Part shown: piece by piece, positions 1-7,975 of the stretch
Position numbering within the stretch: position 1 is the first letter of the stretch
Layout of the letters: each line of letters opens with the position of its first letter
Assembly (NCBI RefSeq): GCF_002975205.1
Contig: NZ_PCOC01000001.1
Location: 2,359,001-2,423,000 of the forward strand
Reading direction: 5' to 3'
Source of the DNA: Ochrobactrum vermis
GTDB lineage: Bacteria > Pseudomonadota > Alphaproteobacteria > Rhizobiales > Rhizobiaceae
DNA length: 64,000 nucleotides
Notes under the pieces: generated by a model
Told to the model about the DNA's origin: nothing
Databases searched by the model: none
What the model saw: only the letters and a program-made list of their open reading frames with translations
Made by a program: the position numbers and the translations under genes

Positions 1-41
1 TCTTCACCTCGGAACCGGTTCCCGGTTTTGGGAGAGATACT

Positions 42-431
42 TTAGCTTCCGCGTAAACGATCCGTTTCGCGCCGCTCTTTCTTGGTCGGGCGCCCTGCTC
101 CGCTTTCACGCTGCGGCGTGACAGCTTCCGGCAACACGGTGGAAGCGGATGCCGGCGGTGGCGTAAGATCCTCATAAAGGAGTTGCGCTTCAGGAGCCGG
201 ACCGCGGCGTTCCCCCGGAGCAAGTATTTTATAGACGACAATGCGCCGGTCGAGCGTAATCGTCAGCACATCGCCGACGTTTACCTGATGAGCAGCCTGG
301 TCGATCTTGTCGCGGTTAACCCGGACCTTGCCGCCGACGGCGAGTTTCGCCGCCAGCGATCTTGATTTGACCACGCGCGCAAAGAACAGCCACTTGTCGA
401 TTCGCTGTCTTGCGCCCGTTTCTGCGGCCAT
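42..431 (-). CDS. S4-domain RNA-binding protein, Hsp15-like
   Basis: A 129-residue basic protein. Residues about 9-70 form an S4 RNA-binding domain, opening RIDKWLFFARVVKSR, with the GGKVRVN turn near residues 33-39, as in the heat-shock protein Hsp15 (HslR), which binds stalled 50S subunits. The C-terminal 45 residues are Pro/Ala-rich, then Lys/Arg-rich, and probably disordered. The start codon lies one base after the stop of the helicase gene, so the two are almost certainly co-transcribed and translationally coupled. Pairing with an RNA helicase points to RNA or ribosome maintenance. Family assignment is firm; ribosome rescue is inferred from Hsp15. A pseudouridine synthase is excluded because no catalytic domain follows the S4 domain. 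Confidence 0.88.
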   Translation of the reverse strand: MAAETGARQRIDKWLFFARVVKSRSLAAKLAVGGKVRVNRDKIDQAAHQVNVGDVLTITLDRRIVVYKILAPGERRGPAPEAQLLYEDLTPPPASASTVLPEAVTPQRESGAGRPTKKERRETDRLRGS

Positions 432-432
432 A

Positions 433-3400
433 TTACTTCTTCATCTGCTCTTTCAGAGCCAGAAGCTTGGCGAAAGGCGAATCGGGATCGATACGCACAG
501 GACGTTCTTGCTCGACGCGCTTGTTGCCCTGATTGCCGCCCTGATGACCATGATCGCGCTTCTGCTGGCGCTGATTGCCGCCACGGAAATCGCCCTTGGA
601 GCCTTCACGCTTGCCGTCACCGTCGTGGCGCTTCTGCTTGTCGAAACGCTTGCCGCCGCGATCGTTACGCGGCTGCTGTTCTGCGCCGCCTTCCGACTTG
701 CGCGCTTCGCCGCTCTGATCACGGTTCTGATGACCGCGATTCTGATGACCGCGATTCTGGTTGCCGCGATTTTGACGCTGACGGTTCTGATCCTGGTTGC
801 GGTTGCGGCCCTCGAAACGGCCCTGACGCCATAGAAGAACAGGCTTTGGCTCTTCAGCCGCCGCTTCTTCCGTTTCACCCGCCGGTGCGGCTTCTGCTGC
901 TACAGGAGCGGCTTCTTCCACCTTGGCTTCGGTTTCTGCCTCGGCGGCAACAACCGGCGCAGGCACAGGTTCAGCCGCAGGCACACCTGGCTTTTCAGCT
1001 TCTGCGACTGGCGACACACCCGTTTCCTTGGCGACAGCTTCCGCTGCAAAGGCATCGAGTTCGGCAAGCTTCACTGCTACGGCAGCCGCGTCCATGGCCT
1101 CCTGACGATAGCCAAGGCTCTTCAGGATTTCTTCCATGTCGTCGGTCGTCGCACCGAGAATGGACATCATGGCTGGCGTAACGATGAAGCGTCCGCCATC
1201 ATAAGCGCCATCCGGACGGTTGCCCGACCCCGGACGCCAGGCAAGCGCCGGGCGAATGAGATCGGCAAGACGTTCCAGAATATCGATGCGCACGGCACGA
1301 CGGCCCAGCACACGATAACCTGCCAGACGGTAGAACATCGGATCGAAAGCCGGATCGACAACGACCGAGGTACGGCCGGCAGCCAGCACATTCACGACAT
1401 CGCCATAACCGGCGCGTTCGCGGCCATCGTTCTTCAGGGCCCAGAGCAGCGTGATGAGACCAGCCGGAGCAGGCTTCAGCAGCATGGGCATGAAGACATG
1501 ATAAGCGCCGAAACGTACGCCGAGACGGCGAAGCGCGGCGCGCGAATCCTGATCGAGACCACGCACTTCCTCTGCCACATCGCGGCGCGGAAGAATGCCA
1601 AGATTCTCGACGATCTGGAATGCAAGACCGCGCGTCATGCCCGTCAGGGCATCGGCGGCTGCCAGATCGGTGAGCGGCTTCAGAATGGTTTCGATATGAT
1701 GAGCTACGAAGCGTTCGATGCGCGCGGCAACCTTGTCGCGCGCCGCTCCGGTAAGCTGTTCGTCGGCCAGGATCACCGCGCGCGGCTTCAGCAGCTCATC
1801 GCCCGCAACCAGCGTTGCGACCGTTGAACCAACCCAGCGCATAACGCCATCCGAGCCCAGTGCGAAATCGCCATTGGGAGCTGCGGCAAAGCGCTCCGCA
1901 CGACGTTCAAACTCGGCGGCCAGCGCCTTTTGTGCAGCCGACTTCACCGCCTTGGCGTCCGGCCCCTCGGCCTGAACGTCAGCGGTAAAACGGAATCCTT
2001 CCAGTTGCCCGACATTGTGGCCTTCGACAATCACGTCTCCGGCCGGGCTGATTTCTGCTTCAAGCATGGCATTCTCTCTCAGGCGCCTCATAAGCACGCT
2101 TGTCCTGCGGTCTACAAAGCGTTTCGTCAACCTTTCATGCAGCGCGTCGGACAATCTGTCCTCAATTTCGCGCGTCTTTTCCTGCCAGTGTGTCGGATCG
2201 GCAAGCCATCCCGGCCTATGCGACACGAAAGTCCAGGTTCGAATTTGCGCCACCCGATGCGACAGGGTATCGATTTCCCCCTCTGTGCTATCGGCGCGGC
2301 GCACCTGTTCGCTCATATAATCTTCATCGACGCTCCCTCGGCGGACAAGATCCTGATAGATGGTTGCAATGATATCGGCATGCTGCGCCGGCGCGATCTT
2401 GCGATAGTCGGGCAGCGCGCAGGCGTCCCACAAAAGCTCGATCCGTGCCGGTGTCTTTGCGAGCCGCACAATCTCGTCGTCTTTCGACAAATTTTCAAGC
2501 GCTTGTTGATCGACGGCTGGCAAAGCTTTGGCCAACCCTTCGACCGGTGCGGGTGTTTCCAGAGAATATCGCAGAGAATCGAGCGATGAAAAGTCAAAAC
2601 GCGCCGTGCGCCATTGCAGAACTTTCACCGGATCAAAATTATGCGCTTCCACCCGTTCGACCAGTTCTTCGTCGAATGGATGCACCTGCCCGGTCACGCC
2701 GAACGTACCGTCACGCAGATGTCGACCGGCGCGTCCAGCGATCTGCCCCACTTCGGCAGGCGTGAGATCGCGGAACTGATAACCGTCGAATTTGCGGTTC
2801 TGCGCGAAGGCGACATGATCGACATCGAGATTGAGCCCCATGCCGATGGCATCGGTCGCCACCAGAAAATCGACATCACCTGACTGGTAAAGCTCGACCT
2901 GCGCATTGCGCGTCCGCGGGCTGAGCGCTCCCATGACGACGGCAGCACCGCCGCGCTGGCGGCGGATCAGTTCCGCAATCGCATAAACCTCATCGGCAGA
3001 AAAGGCGACAATAGCCGAACGGTTCGGCAGGCGCGTGCTCTTCTTGGAACCGGTATAGGCCAGATGCGACAGACGCGGACGCGTCACCACATTGATGCCG
3101 CGCAAGAGCTTTTCCAGAATGTTGCGCATGGTGGCAGCGCCAAGCAGGAGCGTCTCCTGCCGCCCGCGCAAATGCAGGATGCGGTCGGTGAAAATATGAC
3201 CACGCTCAAGATCACCAGCCAATTGCACTTCATCGATGGCCACGAAAGCCACGTCGGTGCGGCGCGGCATGGCCTCGACCGTGCAGACGGAATAGCGCGC
3301 ACCGGGCGGCACGATCTTTTCTTCTCCCGTCACCAGCGCGACATTGGCCGCACCGACCCGTTCCACGACGCGGCTATAGACCTCGCGCGCCAGAAGGCGC

Positions 3401-3546
3401 AACGGCAGGCCGATCATGCCGCTTCCATGCGACAGCATTCGTTCGATGGCGAGATGGGTTTTGCCGGTATTGGTCGGCCCTAGCACCGCAGTCACGTCGC
3501 GGCCACTCAAGGTCAGCGGCAAATCATGGGCAGGGAGTTGGTTCAT
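433..3546 (-). CDS. SUV3-like ATP-dependent RNA helicase with disordered RNA-binding tail
   Basis: A 1037-residue superfamily 2 helicase resembling mitochondrial SUV3. Motif I is GPTNTGKT at 23-30, motif II is DEVQ at 105-108 (the DExQ form of the SUV3 group, not DEAD), motif III is GAATM at 136-140, motif V is ATDAIGMGLN at 230-239 and motif VI is QIAGRAGR at 268-275. A long central region follows, then an Ala/Glu/Pro linker at about 850-905 and a tail at about 909-1016 rich in Arg, Asn, Gln and Gly with repeated NRGHQ units. The last 18 residues (DPDSPFAKLLALKEQMKK) look ordered again. Known SUV3 proteins unwind RNA for degradation; acting in a bacterial RNA-decay complex is inference. The gene is followed after one base by the S4 protein. 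Its 718-bp upstream region carries the GANTC array. Confidence 0.93.
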   Translation of the reverse strand: MNQLPAHDLPLTLSGRDVTAVLGPTNTGKTHLAIERMLSHGSGMIGLPLRLLAREVYSRVVERVGAANVALVTGEEKIVPPGARYSVCTVEAMPRRTDVAFVAIDEVQLAGDLERGHIFTDRILHLRGRQETLLLGAATMRNILEKLLRGINVVTRPRLSHLAYTGSKKSTRLPNRSAIVAFSADEVYAIAELIRRQRGGAAVVMGALSPRTRNAQVELYQSGDVDFLVATDAIGMGLNLDVDHVAFAQNRKFDGYQFRDLTPAEVGQIAGRAGRHLRDGTFGVTGQVHPFDEELVERVEAHNFDPVKVLQWRTARFDFSSLDSLRYSLETPAPVEGLAKALPAVDQQALENLSKDDEIVRLAKTPARIELLWDACALPDYRKIAPAQHADIIATIYQDLVRRGSVDEDYMSEQVRRADSTEGEIDTLSHRVAQIRTWTFVSHRPGWLADPTHWQEKTREIEDRLSDALHERLTKRFVDRRTSVLMRRLRENAMLEAEISPAGDVIVEGHNVGQLEGFRFTADVQAEGPDAKAVKSAAQKALAAEFERRAERFAAAPNGDFALGSDGVMRWVGSTVATLVAGDELLKPRAVILADEQLTGAARDKVAARIERFVAHHIETILKPLTDLAAADALTGMTRGLAFQIVENLGILPRRDVAEEVRGLDQDSRAALRRLGVRFGAYHVFMPMLLKPAPAGLITLLWALKNDGRERAGYGDVVNVLAAGRTSVVVDPAFDPMFYRLAGYRVLGRRAVRIDILERLADLIRPALAWRPGSGNRPDGAYDGGRFIVTPAMMSILGATTDDMEEILKSLGYRQEAMDAAAVAVKLAELDAFAAEAVAKETGVSPVAEAEKPGVPAAEPVPAPVVAAEAETEAKVEEAAPVAAEAAPAGETEEAAAEEPKPVLLWRQGRFEGRNRNQDQNRQRQNRGNQNRGHQNRGHQNRDQSGEARKSEGGAEQQPRNDRGGKRFDKQKRHDGDGKREGSKGDFRGGNQRQQKRDHGHQGGNQGNKRVEQERPVRIDPDSPFAKLLALKEQMKK

Positions 3547-3717
3547 GCCAATAATCGGATTCCCGGTACAAGCGCCCGTCGCGGGCTGGATGCTGGTTCT
3601 TGCGATAGCACTATACGACCTGCACCGAAAGCGCTCCTGTTAAGTTTCAGTATGGACGAGTTACCAACGTTTCGACGACCGATGTGCAGCCGGTCAATAA
3701 CTTGTTGATTAACAATT

Positions 3718-3757
3718 GGAACGACTCTGGAACGAATCGGCGACGAATCGCTGACTC
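3718..3757. repeat. Phased 11-bp GANTC repeat array
   Basis: Three consecutive 11-bp units, GGAACGACTCT, GGAACGAATCG and GCGACGAATCG, occupy 3718-3750, followed by CTGACTC. Each unit carries a GANTC site (3723, 3734, 3745) and a fourth follows at 3753. GANTC is the target of the cell-cycle methyltransferase CcrM in Alphaproteobacteria. The 11-bp period places the sites on nearly the same helical face. Confidence 0.75.
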
Positions 3758-4010
3758 CGGAGTTTTCGCCTTTTGTTCACGGCAACATATAGTGATCGTA
3801 ACACAAAAGCCCACCATATAATGAATCGGATGTTCCGCTATCCTGTCTTCTCCTGACGCAAAAGGCTATGGCTGTTAACTTTTGGCAAAAGCTGTCAACA
3901 GGCTGTTTCAACGGCAGCGGGATTCTTCAGAAAGTCTTAATGATTACTGATAGTTCGTTCACGTCGAAATGAATGAAAGTCCAATTTTCATTAACCTTCA
4001 GGCCAAAGCC

Positions 4011-4032
4011 GGAACGAATCGGCGACGAATCG
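4011..4032. repeat. Second copy of the GANTC repeat
   Basis: These 22 bases are identical to 3729-3750. Similarity continues more loosely downstream: both copies are followed at about 24 bp by a TTTGTTC-containing stretch, so the two look like diverged copies of one longer element. It contains GAATC at 4016 and 4027, again 11 bp apart. Confidence 0.75.
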
Positions 4033-4209
4033 GTGATCTGCAAAGTTTCTCTATTTGTTCTCACTACATCTGGTAGTCAGTGACCTTGGTACGCCATAGA
4101 AAATCAAATCCGAACTGACTTTGACAGTCCTGTCTCCGGTTTCGCGTTAACTTTTCCGGCAATTCCATCATGCCGACGATACCGATTTCAAACGTCTCAT
4201 TGCGGAAAC

Positions 4210-4245
4210 AAAAAGGCGGACGGAGCTTATTTCTCCGCCCGCCTC
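4210..4245 (-). terminator. Terminator of the acetyl-CoA acetyltransferase gene
   Basis: An 11-bp stem (4215-4225 with 4233-4243, one mismatch) and a 7-nt loop. Read on the minus strand, it is followed by a run of five T. It lies just past the stop codon at 4265. Confidence 0.85.
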
Positions 4246-4264
4246 AAGGCTTGCTATGGAAGGT

Positions 4265-5449
4265 TCAGTCGCGCTCGACACACAGAGCGACGCCCATGCC
4301 GCCGCCGATGCACAGCGTCGCCAGACCGCGCTTGGCATCGCGGCGCTTCATTTCGTAAAGCAGCGTGGTCAGCACGCGCGCACCCGATGCGCCGATCGGA
4401 TGACCGATAGCAATTGCGCCGCCATTCACATTGACGACATCTGCATTGAGACCGAGATCGCGCACGACAGCGCAGGACTGTGCGGCAAAGGCTTCATTGG
4501 CTTCGACAAGATCGAGATCGCCGACGCTCCATCCCGCCTTTTCCAGCGCCTTCTTCGTTGCCGGAATCGGGCCTGTGCCCATGATCGATGGATCGACGCC
4601 AGCCGTTGCCCAGGACACGATGCGCCCAAGCGGCTTCACGCCGCGCTTGGCGGCTTCATCCGCGTCCATGAGCACGACCGCCGCTGCTCCGTCATTGAGG
4701 CCGGACGCATTGCCTGCGGTGACCGTACCTTCCTTGTCGAAGGCTGGCTTCAGCTTGGTCAACGCCTCCATCGTCGTACCCGGACGAATATATTCATCAG
4801 CCGAAACAACGATATCACCCTTGCGGCCCTTCACGATGAAGGGAACGATTTCATCCTCGAACCTACCGGTGCTCTGTGCCGCCTCTGCCTTCTGCTGCGA
4901 GGCCAGAGCGAATTCATCCTGATCGCTGCGGGTTAGTTGCCACTGGCGGGCAATATTCTCAGCGGTGATCCCCATGTGATAGCCATTGAAGGCATCGATC
5001 AAACCGTCCTTCAGCATGGTGTCGACCATCTTGAAATCGCCCATTTTCACGCCTGACCGCAAATGCGCGCAATGCGGCGCCATGGACATGGATTCCTGGC
5101 CGCCCGCCACGATGATCTTGGCATCGCCGGAAAGTATCTGCTGCATGCCGAGCGCAACCGCCCGCAAACCGGAACCGCACAGCTGGTTGATGGAAAACGC
5201 TGTCGTTTCCTTGGGGCAACCGGCATCCATCGCCGCCTGCCGCGCGGGGTTCTGCCCCTCGCCTGCCGTCAGCACCTGTCCAAGAATAACCTCATCTACA
5301 TCCGTCGCAGCGACACCGGCACGTTCCAACGCGCCTTTGATGACCGTGGCGCCCAGTTCATGCGCCGGGACATTGGCAAATGCACCGTTGAAAGCGCCGA
5401 CTGCGGTGCGGGCCGCGCTGGCAATGACGATGGCTTTCGGATCGGACAT
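4265..5449 (-). CDS. phbA: Acetyl-CoA acetyltransferase (beta-ketothiolase)
   Basis: A 394-residue biosynthetic-type thiolase that condenses two acetyl-CoA to acetoacetyl-CoA, or runs in reverse when acetoacetate is used. All catalytic elements are visible: nucleophilic Cys91 in NQLCGSG, His350 in [10 protein letters not shown] and Cys380 in CIGGGMG. The reading frame is open a further 25 codons upstream, but the ATG at 5449 is preferred because it has a strong AGGAGG-type ribosome-binding site five bases upstream and gives the usual family length of about 393. It stands alone with its own terminator; no phaB or phaC is adjacent. 3-hydroxybutyrate dehydrogenase lies 7 kb away and would supply acetoacetate. 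The atoB name would be equally suitable. Confidence 0.95.
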   Translation of the reverse strand: MSDPKAIVIASAARTAVGAFNGAFANVPAHELGATVIKGALERAGVAATDVDEVILGQVLTAGEGQNPARQAAMDAGCPKETTAFSINQLCGSGLRAVALGMQQILSGDAKIIVAGGQESMSMAPHCAHLRSGVKMGDFKMVDTMLKDGLIDAFNGYHMGITAENIARQWQLTRSDQDEFALASQQKAEAAQSTGRFEDEIVPFIVKGRKGDIVVSADEYIRPGTTMEALTKLKPAFDKEGTVTAGNASGLNDGAAAVVLMDADEAAKRGVKPLGRIVSWATAGVDPSIMGTGPIPATKKALEKAGWSVGDLDLVEANEAFAAQSCAVVRDLGLNADVVNVNGGAIAIGHPIGASGARVLTTLLYEMKRRDAKRGLATLCIGGGMGVALCVERD

Positions 5450-5598
5450 TCTTTCCTCCTTGAAATGTTGCGCAACAGAAAGACCAAAATTCAGGCCTTG
5501 GCAAGCTTTGCCGTGCAGCTTCAACCGCCTTCATGAAAAACGATAAAGTGTTTTTCCCGTAACGAGCAGCATTGGAGTGTGCATCGCCGGCCATGATC

Positions 5599-5615
5599 GC
5601 TAAATTACATTTAGC
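5599..5615. promoter_or_regulatory. Palindromic operator candidate upstream of the GlcG-like gene
   Basis: GCTAAAT-TAC-ATTTAGC is a perfect inverted repeat with 7-bp arms. It sits 18 bp before the ATG at 5634, in the region shared with the divergent thiolase gene. The position suits a repressor site. The cognate regulator is not apparent nearby. Confidence 0.5.
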
Positions 5616-5633
5616 TACATATAGGAGATAACC

Positions 5634-6065
5634 ATGCTTTCACTGACGCTCGAACAAGCCAATACGATCATTGCCGGTGCTTTTGCCAAGGCGGACGAAC
5701 TGAAACTGAAGCCCCTGGCTGTCTCCGTCTTCGATGCCGGCGGAAATCTTAAGGCGTTTCAGCGGCAGGACGGAACCTCGATCCTTCGCTTCGAGATCGC
5801 CTCGGGCAAGGCTTTCGGCGCACTGGCCGTCGGAACCGGCTCGCGCTGGCTGCACAATCAGGCCAAGGACCGTCCGCACTTCCTCGAAGGACTGTCAGGC
5901 GTATCGGGCGGTAAGGTCGTGCCGGTGCCGGGCGGCGTTCTGATCAAGGATGCAGGCGGTGAAATCCTCGGTGCAGTCGGCATTTCCGGCGACACGTCGG
6001 ACAATGACGAAATTGCAGCAATTACCGGTATTGAAGGCGCGGGCTTTGCGTCTGACGCAGGCTGA
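5634..6065 (+). CDS. GlcG/HbpS family (DUF336) protein
   Basis: A 143-residue single-domain protein of the GlcG/HbpS-like family. Family hallmarks are visible: the opening LTLEQANTIIAGAF, the strand with FDAGGNLKAFQRQDG near 33-47, a Lys/Gly-rich helix with SGKAFGALAVG, and the closing GAVGISGDTSDNDE. Members of this fold bind haem (HbpS), act as cobalamin-use accessory proteins, or accompany glycolate oxidase; function here is unknown. A GGAG ribosome-binding site lies 7 bases before the ATG. The gene is monocistronic and divergent from the thiolase gene, with a perfect palindrome just upstream. Confidence 0.88.
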   Translation: MLSLTLEQANTIIAGAFAKADELKLKPLAVSVFDAGGNLKAFQRQDGTSILRFEIASGKAFGALAVGTGSRWLHNQAKDRPHFLEGLSGVSGGKVVPVPGGVLIKDAGGEILGAVGISGDTSDNDEIAAITGIEGAGFASDAG

Positions 6066-6076
6066 TCGCTTTTTAG

Positions 6077-6134
6077 AGCGCGTCAGAACGAACATTTAGG
6101 GCGTCGATCTGATCCATTCAGATCGAAACGCGCT
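6077..6134. repeat. Small palindromic intergenic repeat
   Basis: Outer arms AGCGCGT/ACGCGCT and inner arms CGATCTGA/TCAGATCG form a nested hairpin right after the GlcG-like gene. The inner part resembles the element at 20161-20244. It looks like a Rhizobiales RIME-type mosaic element. Confidence 0.65.
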
Positions 6135-6580
6135 ACAAGCTTTTACGAGAGGCCTATGAATGGGGTTGGTAAATTTATCGCCAGCCCCATTTGGAAATCT
6201 CCAAGCAAAAGGCTTCTGCGGTTTGTTCCGCTTCCTACTACAGATTCTTACCTGCAAACGACTTAACAGCGCCAGGAACGGCTCGTTCCGTGCTTCCAAT
6301 CTGGCATGGCGTATCAGACAGAGCCGTAAATGAATCTTCATTGTAGCGAGTATTTTCAAGTATACTAAAAAAAGAAACAGCTGATTGAACTGACAATCCG
6401 CCGTTAGCAATTATCGTTTTAACAATGTAGTCCATATCAATTACCAATCAAATTAAAATAAAACCACAATCTATTCATCATACCGAATTGTGGCATTAAT
6501 TTGATTTTTGACCAGCCAATCAAAAAAGCAACCAGATAGAAACTATACCTAGTGGTCTGATTCCGATATTTGCATCCTTC

Positions 6581-6634
6581 GAATTTAACGTTTGAAACGA
6601 GATCGATGCCGGACAGATATCAAACGTCAAATTC
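6581..6634. repeat. Inverted repeat in the AT-rich gap
   Basis: Arms of 15 bp (6581-6595 and 6620-6634) pair at 14 of 15 positions around a 24-base loop. It lies between two genes' 3' ends and has no T-run, so it may be a remnant, a binding site or a small structured RNA. Confidence 0.55.
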
Positions 6635-6661
6635 AATCCGCTAGGAAACTATTGCAGAAAC

Positions 6662-6697
6662 AAAAACGCCGCTCCCGACGAACGGGAACGGCGTTTT
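6662..6697 (-). terminator. Terminator of rpmF
   Basis: A 15-bp stem with one mismatch, AAAACGCCG.../...CGGCGTTTT, ends in T-rich sequence on the minus strand about 35 bases past the rpmF stop. Confidence 0.8.
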
Positions 6698-6732
6698 GAA
6701 AACCATCTTTCGGCTGCAATGCAGCGTCAGAC

Positions 6733-6912
6733 TTATTCCTTAGCTTCGAGGACCTGACGGCCGCGATACATACCGCTCTTCAGATCGATATGATGCGGAC
6801 GACGAAGTTCGCCCGAATTCTTGTCCTCGACATAAGTCGGGGCCTTCAGAGCGTCAGCCGAACGGCGCATACCGCGCTTGGACGGAGACGTTTTTCTTTT
6901 AGGTACTGCCAT
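6733..6912 (-). CDS. rpmF: 50S ribosomal protein L32
   Basis: A 59-residue protein, [20 protein letters not shown] at the start, the usual L32 length and opening. Its N-terminus carries the conserved basic P-K-R-K and S-x-x-R-x-x-x-R-R-S pattern, then [19 protein letters not shown]. It lacks the four zinc-binding cysteines of some L32 forms, as expected for Rhizobiales. It lies downstream of mtgA on the same strand, with a 150-bp gap that probably holds its own promoter, and ends in a clear terminator. Confidence 0.96.
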   Translation of the reverse strand: MAVPKRKTSPSKRGMRRSADALKAPTYVEDKNSGELRRPHHIDLKSGMYRGRQVLEAKE

Positions 6913-7062
6913 GGATCCAGCTCCACTGATCGGTCAATAAACGTCCGGCACGGCCCCTGTGGAGCCTGTCACAGCGGACAAAATTCCGGAAAGTCACGTG
7001 CCTATACACGCTCTCGCTGGCTTTGACCAGTCGGAGTCTGATCTTTTTTTCGTATCACGCAT

Positions 7063-7797
7063 TTATTGCACGCAAACCACATAGGGGCCCGACCGCGCGG
7101 CACGTTTTGCCACGATCCGGGCAATGCGCTGCATATTGCGTGTCGGCTTCGCAGGATTGCGAAGTGCCGGGTTTGGCAGCGTGACGGCAAGCAGTGCGGA
7201 TTGCTGGGCAGAGAGTTTTGCCGCCGGACGCTTGAAATAATGCTGGGCTGCGGCCTCGATGCCGTAAATGCCTGGCCCCCACTCTGCGATATTGAGATAA
7301 ATCTCCATAATGCGCTTTTTGGACAGAATACCGTCAGCAGCCAGCGCAAGCGGAAATTCGAGCCCCTTGCGGACATAGGAGCGCCCATTCCAGAGGAAGA
7401 GGTTCTTCACGGTCTGCATCGTGATCGTGGAAGCCCCGCGGCTCGGACCGCCGTCGCCCGCATCATCCAGAACCAGCCCTAGCTGATGCCAGTCCACTCC
7501 GCCGTGGCTGCAGAACTGGCCATCTTCGGCCATCATCACCGAATTGACGAGAACCGGCGCGATATCATCGATACTGACCCACCGCCGGTCCACGCCCTGC
7601 AACAGAACATAGTCCTTGACCATCAGGGTAGAGATCGGGCGAACAAAGGGCACGGAATAGACGAGGAGCAGGAAAATCGGCAGCACGGCCAGGATCACCA
7701 GAATCTTGAGCGCAAGAGCAATCCGGGCACCCCAAATAGGATCTGCCAGATAATTGCGTCCACCTTTGCTCTTGATGATGATTTTTGCCACTGCCAC
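7063..7797 (-). CDS. mtgA: Monofunctional biosynthetic peptidoglycan transglycosylase
   Basis: A 244-residue GT51 glycosyltransferase that polymerises lipid II into glycan strands at the inner membrane. A cytoplasmic basic N-terminus is followed by one membrane anchor at about 28-50. The catalytic Glu91 lies in the family motif [10 protein letters not shown] (91-100). The second block, RGASTITMQ at 120-128, and the motif [15 protein letters not shown] are also present. There is no transpeptidase domain, so this is MtgA and not a class A penicillin-binding protein. It is divergent from the polyprenyl synthase gene, which supplies precursors for isoprenoids such as the undecaprenyl carrier. Confidence 0.95.
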   Translation of the reverse strand: MAVAKIIIKSKGGRNYLADPIWGARIALALKILVILAVLPIFLLLVYSVPFVRPISTLMVKDYVLLQGVDRRWVSIDDIAPVLVNSVMMAEDGQFCSHGGVDWHQLGLVLDDAGDGGPSRGASTITMQTVKNLFLWNGRSYVRKGLEFPLALAADGILSKKRIMEIYLNIAEWGPGIYGIEAAAQHYFKRPAAKLSAQQSALLAVTLPNPALRNPAKPTRNMQRIARIVAKRAARSGPYVVCVQ

Positions 7798-7975
7798 CGC
7801 CTGCTACCTTCCCCCAAGCGACATAAACCATTCCTTAATAAGTTTGAACCGGATTCCATAATCCAACCGGGGAAACAAGTCGAAACACGCCGTTTCGTGA
7901 CGGTCAAATGAAAAAGCCTGTGCTGATCGTTGTGGCCAGTTGACCAATTCAGTGCTTTCGTCCATCCCCTTTGCC

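Larger units (their letters stand above)
3547..4264. other. 718-bp intergenic region upstream of the helicase gene
   Basis: No convincing gene is present. The region lies between the helicase start and the 3' end of the acetyl-CoA acetyltransferase gene, so it is the control region of the helicase-S4 operon plus the thiolase terminator. It holds a phased GANTC cluster at 3718-3757, a second partial copy at 4011-4032, and several TTAA-containing stretches. I count nine GANTC sites in the gap (3558, 3723, 3734, 3745, 3753, 3823, 3921, 4016, 4027). The palindromic 5-mer is expected roughly once per 256 bp, or about three times here. Confidence 0.7.
6066..6732. other. 667-bp intergenic region, partly AT-rich
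   Basis: It holds a palindromic repeat at 6077-6134, an AT-rich stretch at about 6240-6660 and the rpmF terminator. On the minus strand a weak 65-codon frame (ATG at 6435, stop at 6238) has no clear ribosome-binding site and I recognise nothing in it. A long inverted repeat lies at 6581-6634. No supported gene. Confidence 0.6.

Noticed and set aside
453..840. Repetitive DNA that might be a CRISPR-like or minisatellite array
   Set aside because: It encodes the Arg/Asn/Gln-rich helicase tail; units are imperfect, 9-21 bp, in frame and without spacers.
3547..4264. Chromosome or plasmid replication origin
   Set aside because: GANTC and TTAA sites are suggestive, but I see no DnaA-box cluster, hemE, dnaA or repABC gene. 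Kept only as a possibility in the GANTC finding.
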